DNA of 64,000 nucleotides, taken from Fagopyrum homotropicum (taxonomy: Eukaryota > Streptophyta > Magnoliopsida > Caryophyllales > Polygonaceae). Numbering within the stretch: the stretch's first letter is position 1; every line of letters starts with the position of its first letter. A model generated the notes under the pieces. The model was not told the DNA's origin. It did not search any database and saw only the letters and a list, made by a program, of their open reading frames with translations. This document shows, one piece after another, positions 19,811-31,513 of the stretch. The stretch is from contig BSWB01000003.1 in assembly GCA_033239125.1 (NCBI GenBank), forward strand, positions 39,447,001 through 39,511,000, given 5' to 3'. The position numbers were made by a program, and so were the translations under genes.

Positions 19811-19937
19811 CATCTCGGTTGCTGTCACAGCACCTCGACCGAGATGATTCTTGAGCAACCGAGGCGACTAGGATTACTGAAGACCACCTCGGTCCGTACC
19901 ACCTCGGTCTAGTTAAGACCATCTCGACCGAGGTGAC
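19811..19937. repeat. Palindromic word cluster A between pol and ORF-1 (outer)
   Basis: At least six imperfect copies or half-sites occur in 127 bp, including CCTCGACCGAGA, CAACCGAGGCG, CCTCGGTCCGTA, CCTCGGTCTAG and TCTCGACCGAGG. This corresponds to 8946-9072 in the inner element. The remainder of 19638-20350 shows no gene. Confidence 0.75.
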
Positions 19938-20350
19938 AACAGTTCCAGAAAAGGGTATAAAAGGGGGATTGATTTCTCTCTCTTCCCTCTATCTCCCTCT
20001 CGACCGAAACGCCCAATTCGCCTCGCTCTTTGATTTTCGCTCGTTTTCGATGATTGTCGCTTCCAAACTGCAAGGAAAGGGTAGAGGATCGATTTGCAAG
20101 CAACAATCTGCAGTAAAAACGCACCGAATCGACCAAATCTGGGGTAAATTCGAAAAAATCCTAACTCCCTCTTCTTCCACTGATTTCATTCGATTTGGGC
20201 TTTGGTTGCCCCTGCATTGTGCTGGAAAAGGATTAAGTACCCCATAGGAACAATTGGTAGTGATATTGGGGGAAAAGAACTGGATTTTTGAGAGAAACGA
20301 TCACAAAACACTTCGCCTCGACCGAGGTGTTCTGACAGTGATAGAAAGAG

Positions 20351-21718
20351 ATGAATTCTGACTGTCAGTTGGTTTTGAGAGATAGATCCTCTCCTTCTCC
20401 TTCTTCTTCTTCTTCTTCACGCCGCTCTATACCGGTGATCCATGAGCGTCACCAGGTAGACTATGACCACATAGCGGCACGTCTAGTGGTTGCACCATGG
20501 TTTCTGGACATTTCTGCTTTTGATTACCTCCACGTAGATGATGATTTAAGGCGGATGATATCTATGGTGGGGCTGGAGCAGTTTACTGAGATTAGAGCTC
20601 CAGCCTATCTTGAGCCGACCTTAGAGTTTGTTAGCTCCGTCACTTATTTGCCCACAGAGCGCGCCATCAAGTACCGGTTGATGAACCGGAACTATCTAGT
20701 TCCTATGGACCACTGGAGGGACATCTTTGGCTTCCCGGCCCCCACAATTGCTGATTTTCCTTCTCGAGCCGTAGCTCGAGAGTTTTGGGGATAGATAGCT
20801 CACGTAGTTGAGCATGCTGACATGTGGAGACCTGGAGACTCCAAGGAGCGGATTATCTTCCACCTAGCTTTTAGACTTGCTCACCGGATTTTTAGCGAGA
20901 CTCTTCTGGCGCGTACTGAGATGCCCCAGAAGATTAGACAGGGTGAGCTGCTGAGTCTTTACTGTATGGTTACCGGAGGAGTTCCGGATTTCGGAGTTAT
21001 GCTAGCGGAGGATCTACACAAGATAAAGGCGAAGGCGAAGGGGGATATCTGCTGCGGAGGGATAGTGACTCACATTGCGAGTTACATGGACATGGATTTG
21101 AGTGCGTGTACTATGGTGGTGGCTGCCAAGCCGCTCGGGCTGCAGGAGATGATCACTAGGAGGATATTGGTTCCTCGCGGACTTACTACGCCATATGTGG
21201 CGATGCCTTGGGAGCAGACTGCACCTCAGGGTATTAGGTGGTCAGCTCAGTTCTCTGTTTATGACCCGCACTACTGGCAGACCGCATGGATTCCGCTTAT
21301 GGAGGATGCCAGAGATACAGCAGCTCAGGGACAGGATGATGAGGCTGCTGATGAGCAGGAGGATGAGGATGGCGGTGCTGCCATAGACACATGTACGGAT
21401 ACAGCTGGGACTAGTGTGCCGGTCGTCGATCTGGACGACGACGAGACAGAGGAGGAGCCCGCTGTAGCACCAGCACGTCCAGCCAGGCGTAGGGTACGCA
21501 GACAGAGGGATCCAGTTGCTCACCGCCGGATAGATGATCTGACGGATCAGGTGATAGATTCCTACGCCGCCTTATCCCTGGACATTAGAGAGATGCAGGA
21601 GAGACTGCACTACCAGCACACGATGACTGAGATTCAGTTTCAGCATATCATGGGCTATCCTTTCTACCCATCTCAGTACCCGTATGTGCCACCACCACCA
21701 CCACCGGATCGGGACTAG
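20351..21718 (+). pseudogene. Athila ORF-1-like protein (outer), one in-frame stop
   Basis: The frame starts at ATG 20351 (MNSDCQLVLRDRSS). It matches the inner ORF-1 along its length and is very similar in the core (FTEIRAPAYLEPTLEFVSS, DIFGFPAPT, FHLAFRLAHRIFSETLLA, ICCGGIVTH, PYVAMPWEQTAPQGIRWSA). A TAG at 20792-20794 replaces the Gln of WGQIAH, a single C-to-T change. The C-terminus has the same acidic segment, basic patch (RRRVRRQRDPVAHRR) and proline tail. There is no membrane segment. An exact CCTCGACCGAGG lies 23 bp upstream of the ATG. Confidence 0.88.
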
Positions 21719-21811
21719 AGGATTAGAGCTTGCGGATTTCTTTTCTTTATTTATTATGCAACTCAGCTTTATCCGGTGAGTACTATGTTTTTTTAGACTT
21801 ATTTTGACCCA

Positions 21812-21838
21812 TTGGGACAATGTGTCCCAAGTATGGGG
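21812..21838 (+). other. Second PPT-like block after ORF-1 (outer)
   Basis: TTGGGACAATGTGTCCCAA is followed by GTATGGGG. The inverted repeat TTGGGACA/TGTCCCAA is perfect. The AAGTATGGGG run matches that next to the 3' LTR, about 1.3 kb downstream. Confidence 0.55.
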
Positions 21839-22000
21839 TATGTGGATGTATTTATATGACATTATGTATGCTTGTATGACTCTTGATGGATATTTATCAT
21901 TTTATCTTGCTCTATGTGTTTATCTGAGACTACATGCATGCATACAGGTTATTTGATTGAGAAAAATGTCAAAAACTGGTTTGAAAATTTTTTTTATTGA

Positions 22001-22072
22001 CCTCGACCGAAGTGACTCTGACCAATCGAGGTGCAATACCTCGGTTGACTTAGAAACACCTCGACCGAGGTG
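22001..22072. repeat. Palindromic word cluster A downstream of outer ORF-1
   Basis: CCTCGACCGAAG, CAATCGAGGTG, CCTCGGTTGACT and an exact CCTCGACCGAGG at 22059-22070. It mirrors 6708-6780 in the inner element in both order and spacing. Confidence 0.8.
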
Positions 22073-22481
22073 GTTTAACTGAGAAAGTTTTCGAAATGAT
22101 TTTTGTGCTTCTTATCTGGATATGACCTCAGTGATGATTTTGTTTGCTGACTGGTTTTAAAATCTTTATATGTTTGAAGAGTTTTATGATATGTTTAAGT
22201 TGCTAAATTCTTTGTTTGAAATTTGTGGCATGTTAATACTTTGTTTTTATCAAAATTATGTTGAATTTGAAGGTTGACACCACATGATGAGTTCTCTCAC
22301 TTTCTTCCTGGAAAGACCAAGACAATTCATTCTCTTCTCTTCTTCTTCTTGATCATGCTTTAGCCCCTCATATACATATTTGCCTCCCTTTACCTATCCG
22401 GGAATTTGGAAGCAAGCAAGTGAAAAGCAAGTGAAAGAAAAAGTTGAGATGTTGGCTGAAAGTGTTAGAAAGAAACATATA

Positions 22482-22682
22482 GGTTTGGGGAAGTCAATCA
22501 TGATGATGAGTAACTCGGCACCATTCACATAGCCGGGTGTTTGTGTCTTGCCAAAGTCGGATTGAGCGATATTCCTAACGGGTCATGGTATGTGCATCAA
22601 GGGTCTGAGGCATCTAGAGAAATTGATGATTGCTGATTTCCTAGGCTTCGGTTATTGTGCACCTCTGTCCATGCATCCCAAA
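22482..22682 (+). ncRNA. Conserved noncoding block in the 3' untranslated region (outer)
   Basis: The core differs from the inner copy at one visible position in about 109 bp. Hairpin arms are ACTCGGC at 22513-22519 and GCCGGGT at 22532-22538. A second conserved segment at 22640-22680 includes CTAGGCTTCGG and TGCACCTCTGTCCATG. No ORF is conserved across the three copies. Confidence 0.62.
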
Positions 22683-23120
22683 AAGTAAAGTAAAAAGTAA
22701 ATAAGCAAAAGTTATTGGTGGAAGATGTTGAAGTTCAAAGGAAGTGAAGTAAGATCCCTTTTCCCGGATTCTAGCACCACATTCCCTATATACATCCCAC
22801 CCTCACACGTTTCTTGACCTTCTCTTGAAAAGCCCTTGGAACCTCGAGCTTGTTGATTGACTTGGTGGTTTAAACTGGATTATACATGATTAATTTCGAT
22901 GATAATGATTTATCATGCATTCTATGATTTTATGCAATGATGAACAACTTTCTTATATTTATAAAATGTTTTCAGCATGTTTTGATTTTAAGTTCCATGA
23001 AGCATTCTCTTAGAGTGATCTATGATTCGAGCACACCACTAAAATGTTTTGAAAGACTTTTTCATTGATCTTTATGACTTATAATCCATTATATCTTGTA
23101 TCTAAGATTTGGAACTTGCT

Positions 23121-23153
23121 TGGGGACAAGCAAGGGCTAAGTATGGGGTATTT
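23121..23153 (+). other. Polypurine tract region of the outer element
   Basis: GGGGACAAGCAAGGGCTAAG followed by TATGGGGTATTT runs to the LTR edge. The purine run is the plausible plus-strand primer. Confidence 0.75.
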
Positions 23154-24891
23154 TGGTAGCATGAATTATAGTCTATATTTTGGGATCTGTTTAGACGTTT
23201 TATCTTCAATAATCTGCATGTTTGAATGTATATTATGTGATTATATTGTCGTTTCATCTACCTTTGCGGGAATCGAGGTCTACACCAAGTTTCGTTGTAA
23301 TCGTAGGTAAAATGGCACGTTTTGCATCAAAATGGAGCTAAAGGAGCTAAGGAGTCATAGGAGCTATATTCAGGAGCTTGAGGAAGAATCCAGGAAGCAT
23401 GAAAATGGATTAAAGATTCATTTTGGACCAGATTTGAGAGATTTCACATTCAGTTTAGAGCCACCTCGGTCAGCTACAGTACCATCTCGACCGAGGTGAT
23501 CCAGAGGAGTGTCCCGACCGAGGCGAACACCTTGGACGCGGCGAGATATATTTTATTCTTGGCTGAGATCTTTTAGTTTTGGAAGGAAGGATCTTATATT
23601 TTTAGGCTGGATTTCTGGAAGGAAGATCATATATTTTAGGGATTTATTTATGAGAGATAGATATATTTTATTAGGAAAATATCTTTTCAAGATATTTTAT
23701 CTTTGGAGGGTAGTTTTCCTATATAAAGGGTTGGATTTTCCACAAGTTCAACCATGCTTATACATGCTTAGAGCATCCAGCAGTTGGGAAGGATTTTTGG
23801 AAGGTTGAAGGAAAGAAGTTGATAGCTTTTATAGCTTTTGTGAAGGGTTTTTGTAAGATTCTCTTAGATTCCCTTCTTGTTGCTTGTCTTATTGGATTGT
23901 GATCCAAGGAACGCTTGTTTGTTTGATAATTGATTCAGTTATTGAAGCCTTTTTCTTAAGGTTTTTGTGTTCAATTATTCACTTTCTTCCCATATATTTG
24001 ATTATTGCTTTCATGATGATGAGTGGCTAATTTCGTTGTGTGATTCTAGGATGATTGGCTGAAGGTTGTGGGAAAAACAATGATAGAATAATCTTAATTC
24101 CAGTAGGACCCTGAAAGCTCGAGTCTTTATCCTTAACCCTAGAACATCTCGTTCAGTCGATGAACATCTCGGTCGGAGTGGAATTCGTCTGACCGAGGTG
24201 ACTTATCTGATCCGTAACTGAGAGTTAAGTGTTAGAGTTTGCCAAATCCTATTCTTATTACACCTTTCCTGGTTCAATGCAAGCTTAGGATGAGACTTAC
24301 CCGGTAATTCCTTTGTTTGTTTACCCAAGATCATAAGTATAGGTAATAAAGGTTTATCCTTTATTGGGGTTTGAGTGTGCCTTCATTCCATCTTTGTGAG
24401 TTAGCCTGAGACTTACCCGGTAAAGGTTGATTCTATTCCCTTAGGTGGTGTGTTGGTTTGAGGTTATAGTTCTTTTCCCTAATTCCTTGAGACTTACCCG
24501 GTAATAGGAGTTACGGTTTGGGATCAGTGAGTAGTGAGACTTACCCGGTGATCTATTCCACTTTAGTAACACCTACCCTTTGCAAAATCTCAGCTTTGTC
24601 CGCTTATCTTTAGATCTTGAGTTGGAATCATAACTAGATGCTTTAATCCCTAGAATTTCATATGTCCTTAATTGACTTTTTATCATTTTTGATTGTTTAA
24701 TCGCTTTTGTGGTTAGTAATTACATAGACTGCCTATACTTGCTTAGGTTTCACCTAACTCCCTGAGATCGACACCCCTGAATTTCTTGCTTTTAATACGA
24801 TTGACCCGTACACTGCGGGTTCGCATCCTTGTTTTTAGCAAACGTCTTGGGTTATAAATTTAAAGCTTGCACATACCATTTGGAGCGAACA
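23154..24891 (+). repeat. 3' LTR of the outer Athila-type element
   Basis: It is 1,738 bp, starts TGGTAGCATG and ends GCGAACA. It differs from the 5' LTR at scattered sites, roughly 2-3% by eye. The first TGATAGC is TGGTAGC here. A TATA box lies at 23720-23727. Confidence 0.93.
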
Positions 24892-24896
24892 GGATC
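24892..24896. repeat. Target-site duplication, right copy (GGATC)
   Basis: It matches 1882-1886 and is followed by TGATGTAACG as in the unoccupied copy at 31347. Confidence 0.92.
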
Positions 24897-25057
24897 TGAT
24901 GTAACGACCGGATTTTTCGTTACGCTTTGATAGGGTTAGAGGAGTTTAGAAAATGAAATTAAAATTTAGCGAGACTAGGATATACAAGGTTATTTATGGA
25001 AGTTGTTTGATTAAATACCTTGTTCTAAGTTTCGGGATGAAACTAAGGGAGTATAGA
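24897..25057 (+). repeat. Tekay-like 3' internal tail (right part), with an LTR-head-like start
   Basis: It continues 1886 and matches 31347-31513. It starts with TGATGTAACGACCGG, resembling a chromovirus LTR start, and contains the inverted repeat GTAACGA...TCGTTAC. It ends with a second PPT-type hairpin (AAGTTTCGGGATGAAACT) just before the LTR at 25058. Confidence 0.65.
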
Positions 25058-27856
25058 TGTAATATCCGGAACTTTTATTCCGTTTAATTCCATATCAAAC
25101 CGGGTTTCGGATCGTTGATCTTTCTCTGTTTACCGAGTCGTACACATTATCTCAAATTTTAGCATTTTATGTAATCTCACTTCACATAAAATGATAGAAT
25201 TTTATATCAAACCCTAATCTATCAAACCCTAGTTTATATCGTGACATGTCGTTGAGAAAGTCATGACGAGTTTTGACGAGACGAAGACGAGATCATGACA
25301 AGGCCATGCATGGGCTTGGCAAGGCAATGACAACATTTGACAAGGCCATGACAAGGCCTTGACAAACTTTCAGCCCACTTCTTCTTACCTTGTTTCAGCC
25401 CACCTTTCCTTGCATTCCCTTGGCCTTTTTCAGCCCATCAGCAACTGCTTGTACGTGGCCCAACTATCCTTGCTTGTGCACTGGCCCATGGACGTGATGA
25501 GGGCATGGGCAGCGCTGGATCTGCGTATAACTGCTCGCCTTCCCTTCTGTCTTTAGCGGCCTTCAGCGCAATGTCGGTCTTCAACAGCCCTCTTCAACGC
25601 CACAACAACCAAGAGATGGAGAGTCACACTATCCAGCGTCTTCAACGGCCTTCAGCACAACATCGGTCTTCAACAGCGACCTTCAACACAAAAGCCTCAC
25701 CCTCCCTCCTTAACCTTAGCCGATCTCTCCTGGAAGCAGCAGTGGCGATCTCCTCCCTTGAGCAGCGATAACCTTCTCCCTGCACGCCCAACAATGATTC
25801 TGTATAAGTCCAGTTGCTGCCTCGCTTGCCCTCTGCTCTCGACACCAACCATGATTCCGTACAAGCCCAGTTGTTCAACAACACAATGGACTGCTCAGGA
25901 ACGCAGCCGATACATCCAGTCCCTCTCCTGCTTGCCCAGATTCGCTTAGCAGCAGCCTAGTGCATTCGAGTCTCGGAATTGGGTAAGCTTATACCCCTTT
26001 TCGTCCATGCACTTCCTTCCATATTTTTCATACCTTATGGATACCATTTATGTCTCCTTATCATACTCAGAACAATCATGGATGAAGCAGTAAAGATCCA
26101 TGCTGTTTTCCGAGTTTTCTAGAAGTGACAAGCAGACATTTATGAGTCCAGATTTTGGTATGTTAGACACCTCCTCTATTGCTTAATTTTGGATATGTTG
26201 TAGTCAGTAGTACATAGTAGATCATAATAAAATTTGGGAAGCATCGGAGTTACGGTTTGAGAGTTATGATGTTGCAAAGTTGATTCCTCATGCAGTTTTT
26301 ATAAGTGTGCTGAGTGTTGAGAAAAACAGCATGTGATGTAGCTTTGTGAGATGGTTTTGAATAGGCTTTTGATCTCCTTTGCTGCTGAATTTTGGATATA
26401 TTATAGATAAGAGTTTATAGTAGAACATATCAAAATTTGGGATAAATCCAGCCAGTGGTTTAGGAGTTATGATTTTTCAAAGTTAAGACAGTGTGCTGTT
26501 TTGTTAAGTGTTTGCTGAAATTCCTAAGTGTGGAAAACTGCATGTCGGTACAGTTTTGTGATCCAGATTTGGGTAGGTTAGACTCCTCCTTTAGTGCTGA
26601 TTTTTGGATATGTTGTAGTTGGTATTATTTAGTATAACATACTGAAATTTGAGAATATTCCGAGTTATAGTTTAGGAGATATGATTCTCCAAAGTTGGTT
26701 TCTCATGCAGTTTTTAGGATGCTGAATATTCTAAGTGTTAGAAAAAATTGCTTGTGATGCAGTTTTGTGAGGTAGATTTGGAGGGGTTATTGACCTCTGT
26801 CGGACGTGATTTTTGGATATGTTGTTGAGGGATATGTATAGGAGCATGTAGTAAAAGTTGAGAGCGATCCGTTGGGATAATCCAGATTTAGGATGCTCCG
26901 AAGTTGGGTATAAGCATAGTTTAGTTTAGAAGAGTTGTGTTAGGTTTTAAGTGTCGATCCATCTTATGCGTTTATGTTCTTGTGAGGATGTTGAGCCTAA
27001 AAGTCTAAGGACTTCTAGTTGACTAGAGCGTTGCTTGATTCATGTGCCTTGTCTTGAACAGGTGTTGTGCGTTTTCCCGAGGGGAACGTGAGAGTGTGCT
27101 GATCGGTTGCTCTTGGAGACTGGTAAGTCCACAGACTTACTTAGCTGGCTTCTTGTATGAGTGTAATGTGTATAAGTGGTGTTTGTTAGTTATGATAAAC
27201 AACAAAACCGGATTAGGCCGACTTTATTATTTACGTAATTGACCCCAAGTGTATAATAACGGGTCGTGACATCATCTGCCTAGCTCTTGCGAGAGTGTAG
27301 GAGGTTCCCTGTGACCAGCCCAGTCAGTTAGACGGTCAGATGCATTAGTACCATTCCTCGTTGGTAAACGGGGACAAGGGCGAGGTTTGGGAATCCCTCG
27401 TGTCACAAAATAAGTATCATTAGTAGTAACATATCACCTAATTAAAGATAATAAAAGGATTGATTATTGCATGTTGATTGTGTATGTTGTGTGTTTGTGA
27501 TTTTACCTTTATACTTATGCATAGAATGTTAACTAACGGTTTTATACCGCTTGTAGATGCCTTGCAGGTTAAGACAGTTGTAGAGAGATCCGGAGGGAAT
27601 GGTCAGCCAGGTCCACATACACTTTTAGTTGGGGACGGGGCTGTCTTCTATTCTTCATATGCGTCGTTTTAGTACCTTTGCTTTGTAAGGCTGATACATA
27701 TTCTTCATGTATACATTGTTTAAAGTTTTCAAATGTTTTAAATACTTTTGTGCCTTATTGTAAGATCCTAGTAAAATTGTTGTCAAACTAAGGTCGGGAC
27801 CCATTGTGAGGTCCTAACCAGTAGCTCCCCGAGTTTTTAGAATTTGGGGTGTTACA
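25058..27856 (+). repeat. Tekay-like chromovirus LTR, family A, first copy
   Basis: It runs from TGTAATATCCGG to GGGTGTTACA and is 2,799 bp long. It is followed by an initiator-Met primer site and preceded by a PPT-like tract. Short frames inside it (for example 25359-25556) recur in the second copy and are LTR sequence, not genes. Several TGACAAGGCC words occur near 25290-25370. Confidence 0.85.
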
Positions 27857-27859
27857 ATA

Positions 27860-27871
27860 TGGTATCAGAGC
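27860..27871 (+). other. Primer-binding site, initiator tRNA-Met type
   Basis: TGGTATCAGAGC lies 3 bp after the LTR end. This is the common chromovirus and copia primer match. A truncated version (TATGGTAT) follows the second LTR at 34008. Confidence 0.8.
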
Positions 27872-30800
27872 TCTAGGTTGGCAACAATGGCACTTGAAAT
27901 CTTCTGAAAGACCAAAAGTATAAAATAACTAGAACCCGAAAGGAGTCTAAAATTTTCAAAATGGATTTATGTTTTTACACGGGCGCATAGTCGGGTTGTT
28001 GGGTTAGTAGTACGTCGGACCACCATCGCTCTCCGTGGATCTCTGCAACTTGGATCGATAGGATTTAGTATATAGACTTTTTATAATGTTTATTATAATA
28101 TGTTATATACATGTGTATGCTTAGCTTGTTAGTTTCCTAAAGGATATTTTATATCCTTTAGTCGTGATATCACGAAGCGATTATCGCCTCATGATAAATC
28201 AACAACGGACTTGAAGAGTCTCCAACACGAGGCAATGGAATCGGACCTTGAATAGAGTATTATTCTCGGGTGGGCTGCTTGGTGATCCTTACAAATAATC
28301 CAAAGAACAAGTGAGCAAGTAAGTAAAGTTGTGAAGATAATTTTCACCACAAGCACAATCAAATGAGGAAGAAATTCCTAAGTCAGTTCAGTTAGAAGGA
28401 ATAGAAGGTCGTACAAGGAACTTGGGCATACGAGGCCGAGAGATGGAATTAGAAGAACCATGCAAGAGACTACAAGAGTGCAGAGTAGAGATGACAATAT
28501 TGGAACGAGACAAGTTGCAATTGAGTACAACCAAGATTGTGGAATCAAGGACCTTACAATCAAGGCGGATGCCCCAAAGACCATTATGGGAATGAGAAAC
28601 CAGAAAAGACAGAGTGTCAATTCGGGTGTGAGAATCTAAGGCGCACGGAATGAAGACCTACAATTGAGTGTAAAAGCGAAAAGGCAGACCCCACAAGCGT
28701 GGGGAGGTTTTGACCTACTCAGAGATATAAGAAGTTTGAAAGAAACTGCGGCGCCAATATCCAAAGAATGGAAGCCTGTAGCAGGGTCAACAGAGTTTCA
28801 TGAAGGCGATATTACCACCAAAACCAATGAAGATATGTGTATGGGAGAACGGCCTTGCAAGACTGGAGAGTCCAGGGTAACCCGAACTATCACGGGACCT
28901 AAGCCATCAACACAGACGGTCCATGCAAGAGGAACTGCATGTGGATGATCATTACGACCATAAGAATTGCAAAGACGCTTCCAAGCTATCGTGGAAGACT
29001 GGAAACCACTATTTATGTCAGATGAATGACACAATCGGACTAGAGAAATGGAGTTATCCCAAAGGAAGCGGAAGGGTGGAAGATAGAACGAATTAAAGAA
29101 GTATAAAAGGATTAATCGAGTAGGTGATGCTTACCAAGGAATTTTAATGCCGGTAGGGGTATGAGAAGAGTAAGTTTGGGATACCGAGATGAGTCAACTA
29201 TAGACTGACCGACGTCAGCGGAGGATGTGCAAGTGCTTTTGGTATTGACGAGTTATGTACCGTTAAGAAGAGATAATTGTGACTGTGAACTATGAGGTAG
29301 CTTTACCGACGCCTTGGAGGATTTCCTCAAGTATGCAATGACAATCTTCTTAGACAACAAAAGGTATTGAGAGGATCGCGTTAAAGGTTGTTTCTTGTCT
29401 GGTTAAGATCAAACTCTGGTCGAGTTAGGGAGTTTGGATCTGTGTTAGAAGAATTAAAGGAGTAAACGGAAGAGGTTGTTTTCCAATCGTTATTTTATTT
29501 CAGGAAGGCAAGTAAGGAACGTACATGTACTTCATCCGGTTAGGGCTTATGGTGTAATTGGAATTAAGAGTTTTAGGGTCAAACATTTAGACTTACATAA
29601 ATGTCCTTATAATTAATGAGTGACATCAGAATAATCAAAGTATAGAGTAGTAGAAGCGTGGTGAGTCTTAACCCACAGAGCAGGAAGCTCAATGGTACAG
29701 AGAAATAACGTGTCAAGTTTCAAAGAATGATAGTTGGTGAAATGCATTCCGTTTAGAAGGAACACGAGCTAGGCTACGCGGAGTGACTATAAATTTTGTG
29801 GAAGAACAATATCACCACAAGGTAGACGTGGAAGTATGTGCATATAGAGGTTATAGAAAAGGAGTGGTACCCTTTATGGATCCAAGTGAAACATGACGAC
29901 TTCGTCACATGTCGACAGATAAGTTGTGTGAGAATTTAATACCAAATGGAGGACTATAGAGTCGTCTTCCCGATGGATTGAGTAAAGAATTGACGACGTA
30001 ATAAAAGTATTGTGCATGTTCTACACTAGGGAACTCAAAGTGAGTAACTACCCTACTGAGTCGAAAGACATATAAGGAAATAAGCGGAAGGGGTATACTT
30101 ACAACCCAGTAATCGCGCATAGAGGAAGCATAATCTCGGGTAGAGTTTACGTGTAATTTTATATCGGAACGGATCCGAGTTGCGTTTTGAGTTAGAGGGA
30201 TATTATCGGTCTGATAACCATGGTGGATGAAAGAGTGCAACGCTGATGGTATGTTAACAATTATTGAGTAGTTATGATCAAATAACGGTGATAGAAGGTA
30301 ACTTTGTGTCTAATACCGTCATTCCGGACATATTCTATGTCATTTAAGATCTTGGAAAATGCGTGAGAAACCTAAGTTTGAGAAAACGATATATTAGAGA
30401 TCTATAAATAATATAATAATGCCAAGTGAACAAAGAGGATGACCACTAGATTTGATTTTTAGTTGTCTCGAGTATTAGACCTGAAAAAGGGTAAAGGTGA
30501 CGATTCCTTACCTGAGGAATAAGATGACTGAGTAATATTAAAAGACAAGACCAAGTGGGTCGTGATACGAAGCGCTTTGGGCACTTGGTAAGTGTTGGTG
30601 GATGTCCAAGACCTTTGGCCTGAGTGTGTAGTCAAAACCTTTTCAGAAGGCCGGAAGCAAGTAGTCATAACGAAGGGAAGGAAGTTGAATAGATTATTTT
30701 CCGTAGGGTCATCAAAGGATCTAGAAGTGAGTTGTGTAAGGCAACCATTGGAAGTTTTAAAGAGGTTTAAAAGTGACTGATGGACTAGTATTCCTCACCC

Positions 30801-30999
30801 TATTGGAGATTGTAGCTTCAGTTCTCCACGGAGACTAACTTTGGGAATTGAGTTTGAGAATTTCAGTTGGAGAGATACCTACCAGACACGAGTTAGGTCA
30901 TCAGATTAGAGGATCAGACAGTTGAGCCGGATGATACCGGTGAGATATCCGGTAACCACTCTAGAACGTGGTAGTAGGCGCTTGTGATCTAAGTACCTG
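27872..30999 (+). other. Internal region of the Tekay-like element, too decayed to read
   Basis: No frame exceeds about 110 codons and I recognise no gag, protease, RT or integrase motif in any frame. Its place between a primer site and a 3' tail shows it was element interior. It may be a non-coding (non-autonomous) interior or a heavily mutated one. Confidence 0.5.
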
Positions 31000-31513
31000 A
31001 AAAGATTTAAGATTCAGTGGTTTATGAAAAGCTGATAAGGCTACCTAAGATATTGGGGATAGTAAGAGACGTAACATTTCAAAGACCTATGTAGCGATAG
31101 TTGTAACCTCGGGAGTGACGAGTTAGGGCTTGACCTTGTATGTGTGATTGTTTGACTGCTTGTTTATTTCCTGATTGAGTGTTTAGTCAGTGATGTGTTC
31201 TTTTCGTAACCTTGATGTGCGGGATCTTAGATGTAGAAACGACGAAACTTTTGTGTAGTGATCAAACACACCCATTTGGTGCCTTAAAGGCTGATCAGGA
31301 TTGTCTTACCCTAAGTTTCGGGACGAAACTTATTTTGAGGCGGATCTGATGTAACGACCGGATTTTTCGTTACGCTTTGATAGGGTTAGAGGAGTTTAGA
31401 AAATGAAATTAATATTTAGTGAGACTAGGATATACAAGTTTATTTATGGAAGTCGTTTGATTAAATACCTTGTTCTAAGTTTTGGGACCAAACTTATTTT
31501 AAGGGGGTACTGA
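31000..31513 (+). repeat. 3' internal tail of the Tekay-like element with duplicated PPT hairpins
   Basis: It matches 1527-1886 plus 24897-25057. Two PPT-type units are present: one near 31312-31346 (TTTTGAGGCGGATC) and one near 31477-31513 (TTTTAAGGGGGTAC). The second directly precedes the LTR and is the functional candidate. Confidence 0.7.

Larger units (their letters stand above)
1887..24891 (+). mobile_element. Outer Athila-type Ty3/gypsy retrotransposon, interrupted by the inner element
   Basis: The element has 5' and 3' LTRs of 1,739 and 1,738 bp that start with TG and end with CA, a 5-bp target duplication, a tRNA-Asp primer site, and gag, protease, RT and RNase H. It also has an Athila ORF-1-like gene and a polypurine tract. 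Without the 11.4-kb inner insertion and its duplicated 5 bp it would be about 11.6 kb. Integrase is missing. Gag and pol carry frameshifts and stops, and the RT catalytic motif is altered, so it cannot move on its own. The LTRs differ at roughly 2-3% of sites by eye, so it is clearly older than the element inserted in it. Confidence 0.93.

Noticed and set aside
5262..22072. Possible CRISPR-like array from the repeated palindromes
   Set aside because: Spacing is irregular, copies are imperfect, there is no constant spacer length, and the sequence is a plant retrotransposon.
25359..25771. Frames in the family A LTR, repeated at 31837-32275
   Set aside because: They lie inside LTRs, differ by frame-breaking changes between copies and show no domain.
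28664..28948. 94-codon plus-strand frame in the chromovirus interior
   Set aside because: No domain is recognised and there is an overlapping antisense frame; it is consistent with chance in decayed sequence.
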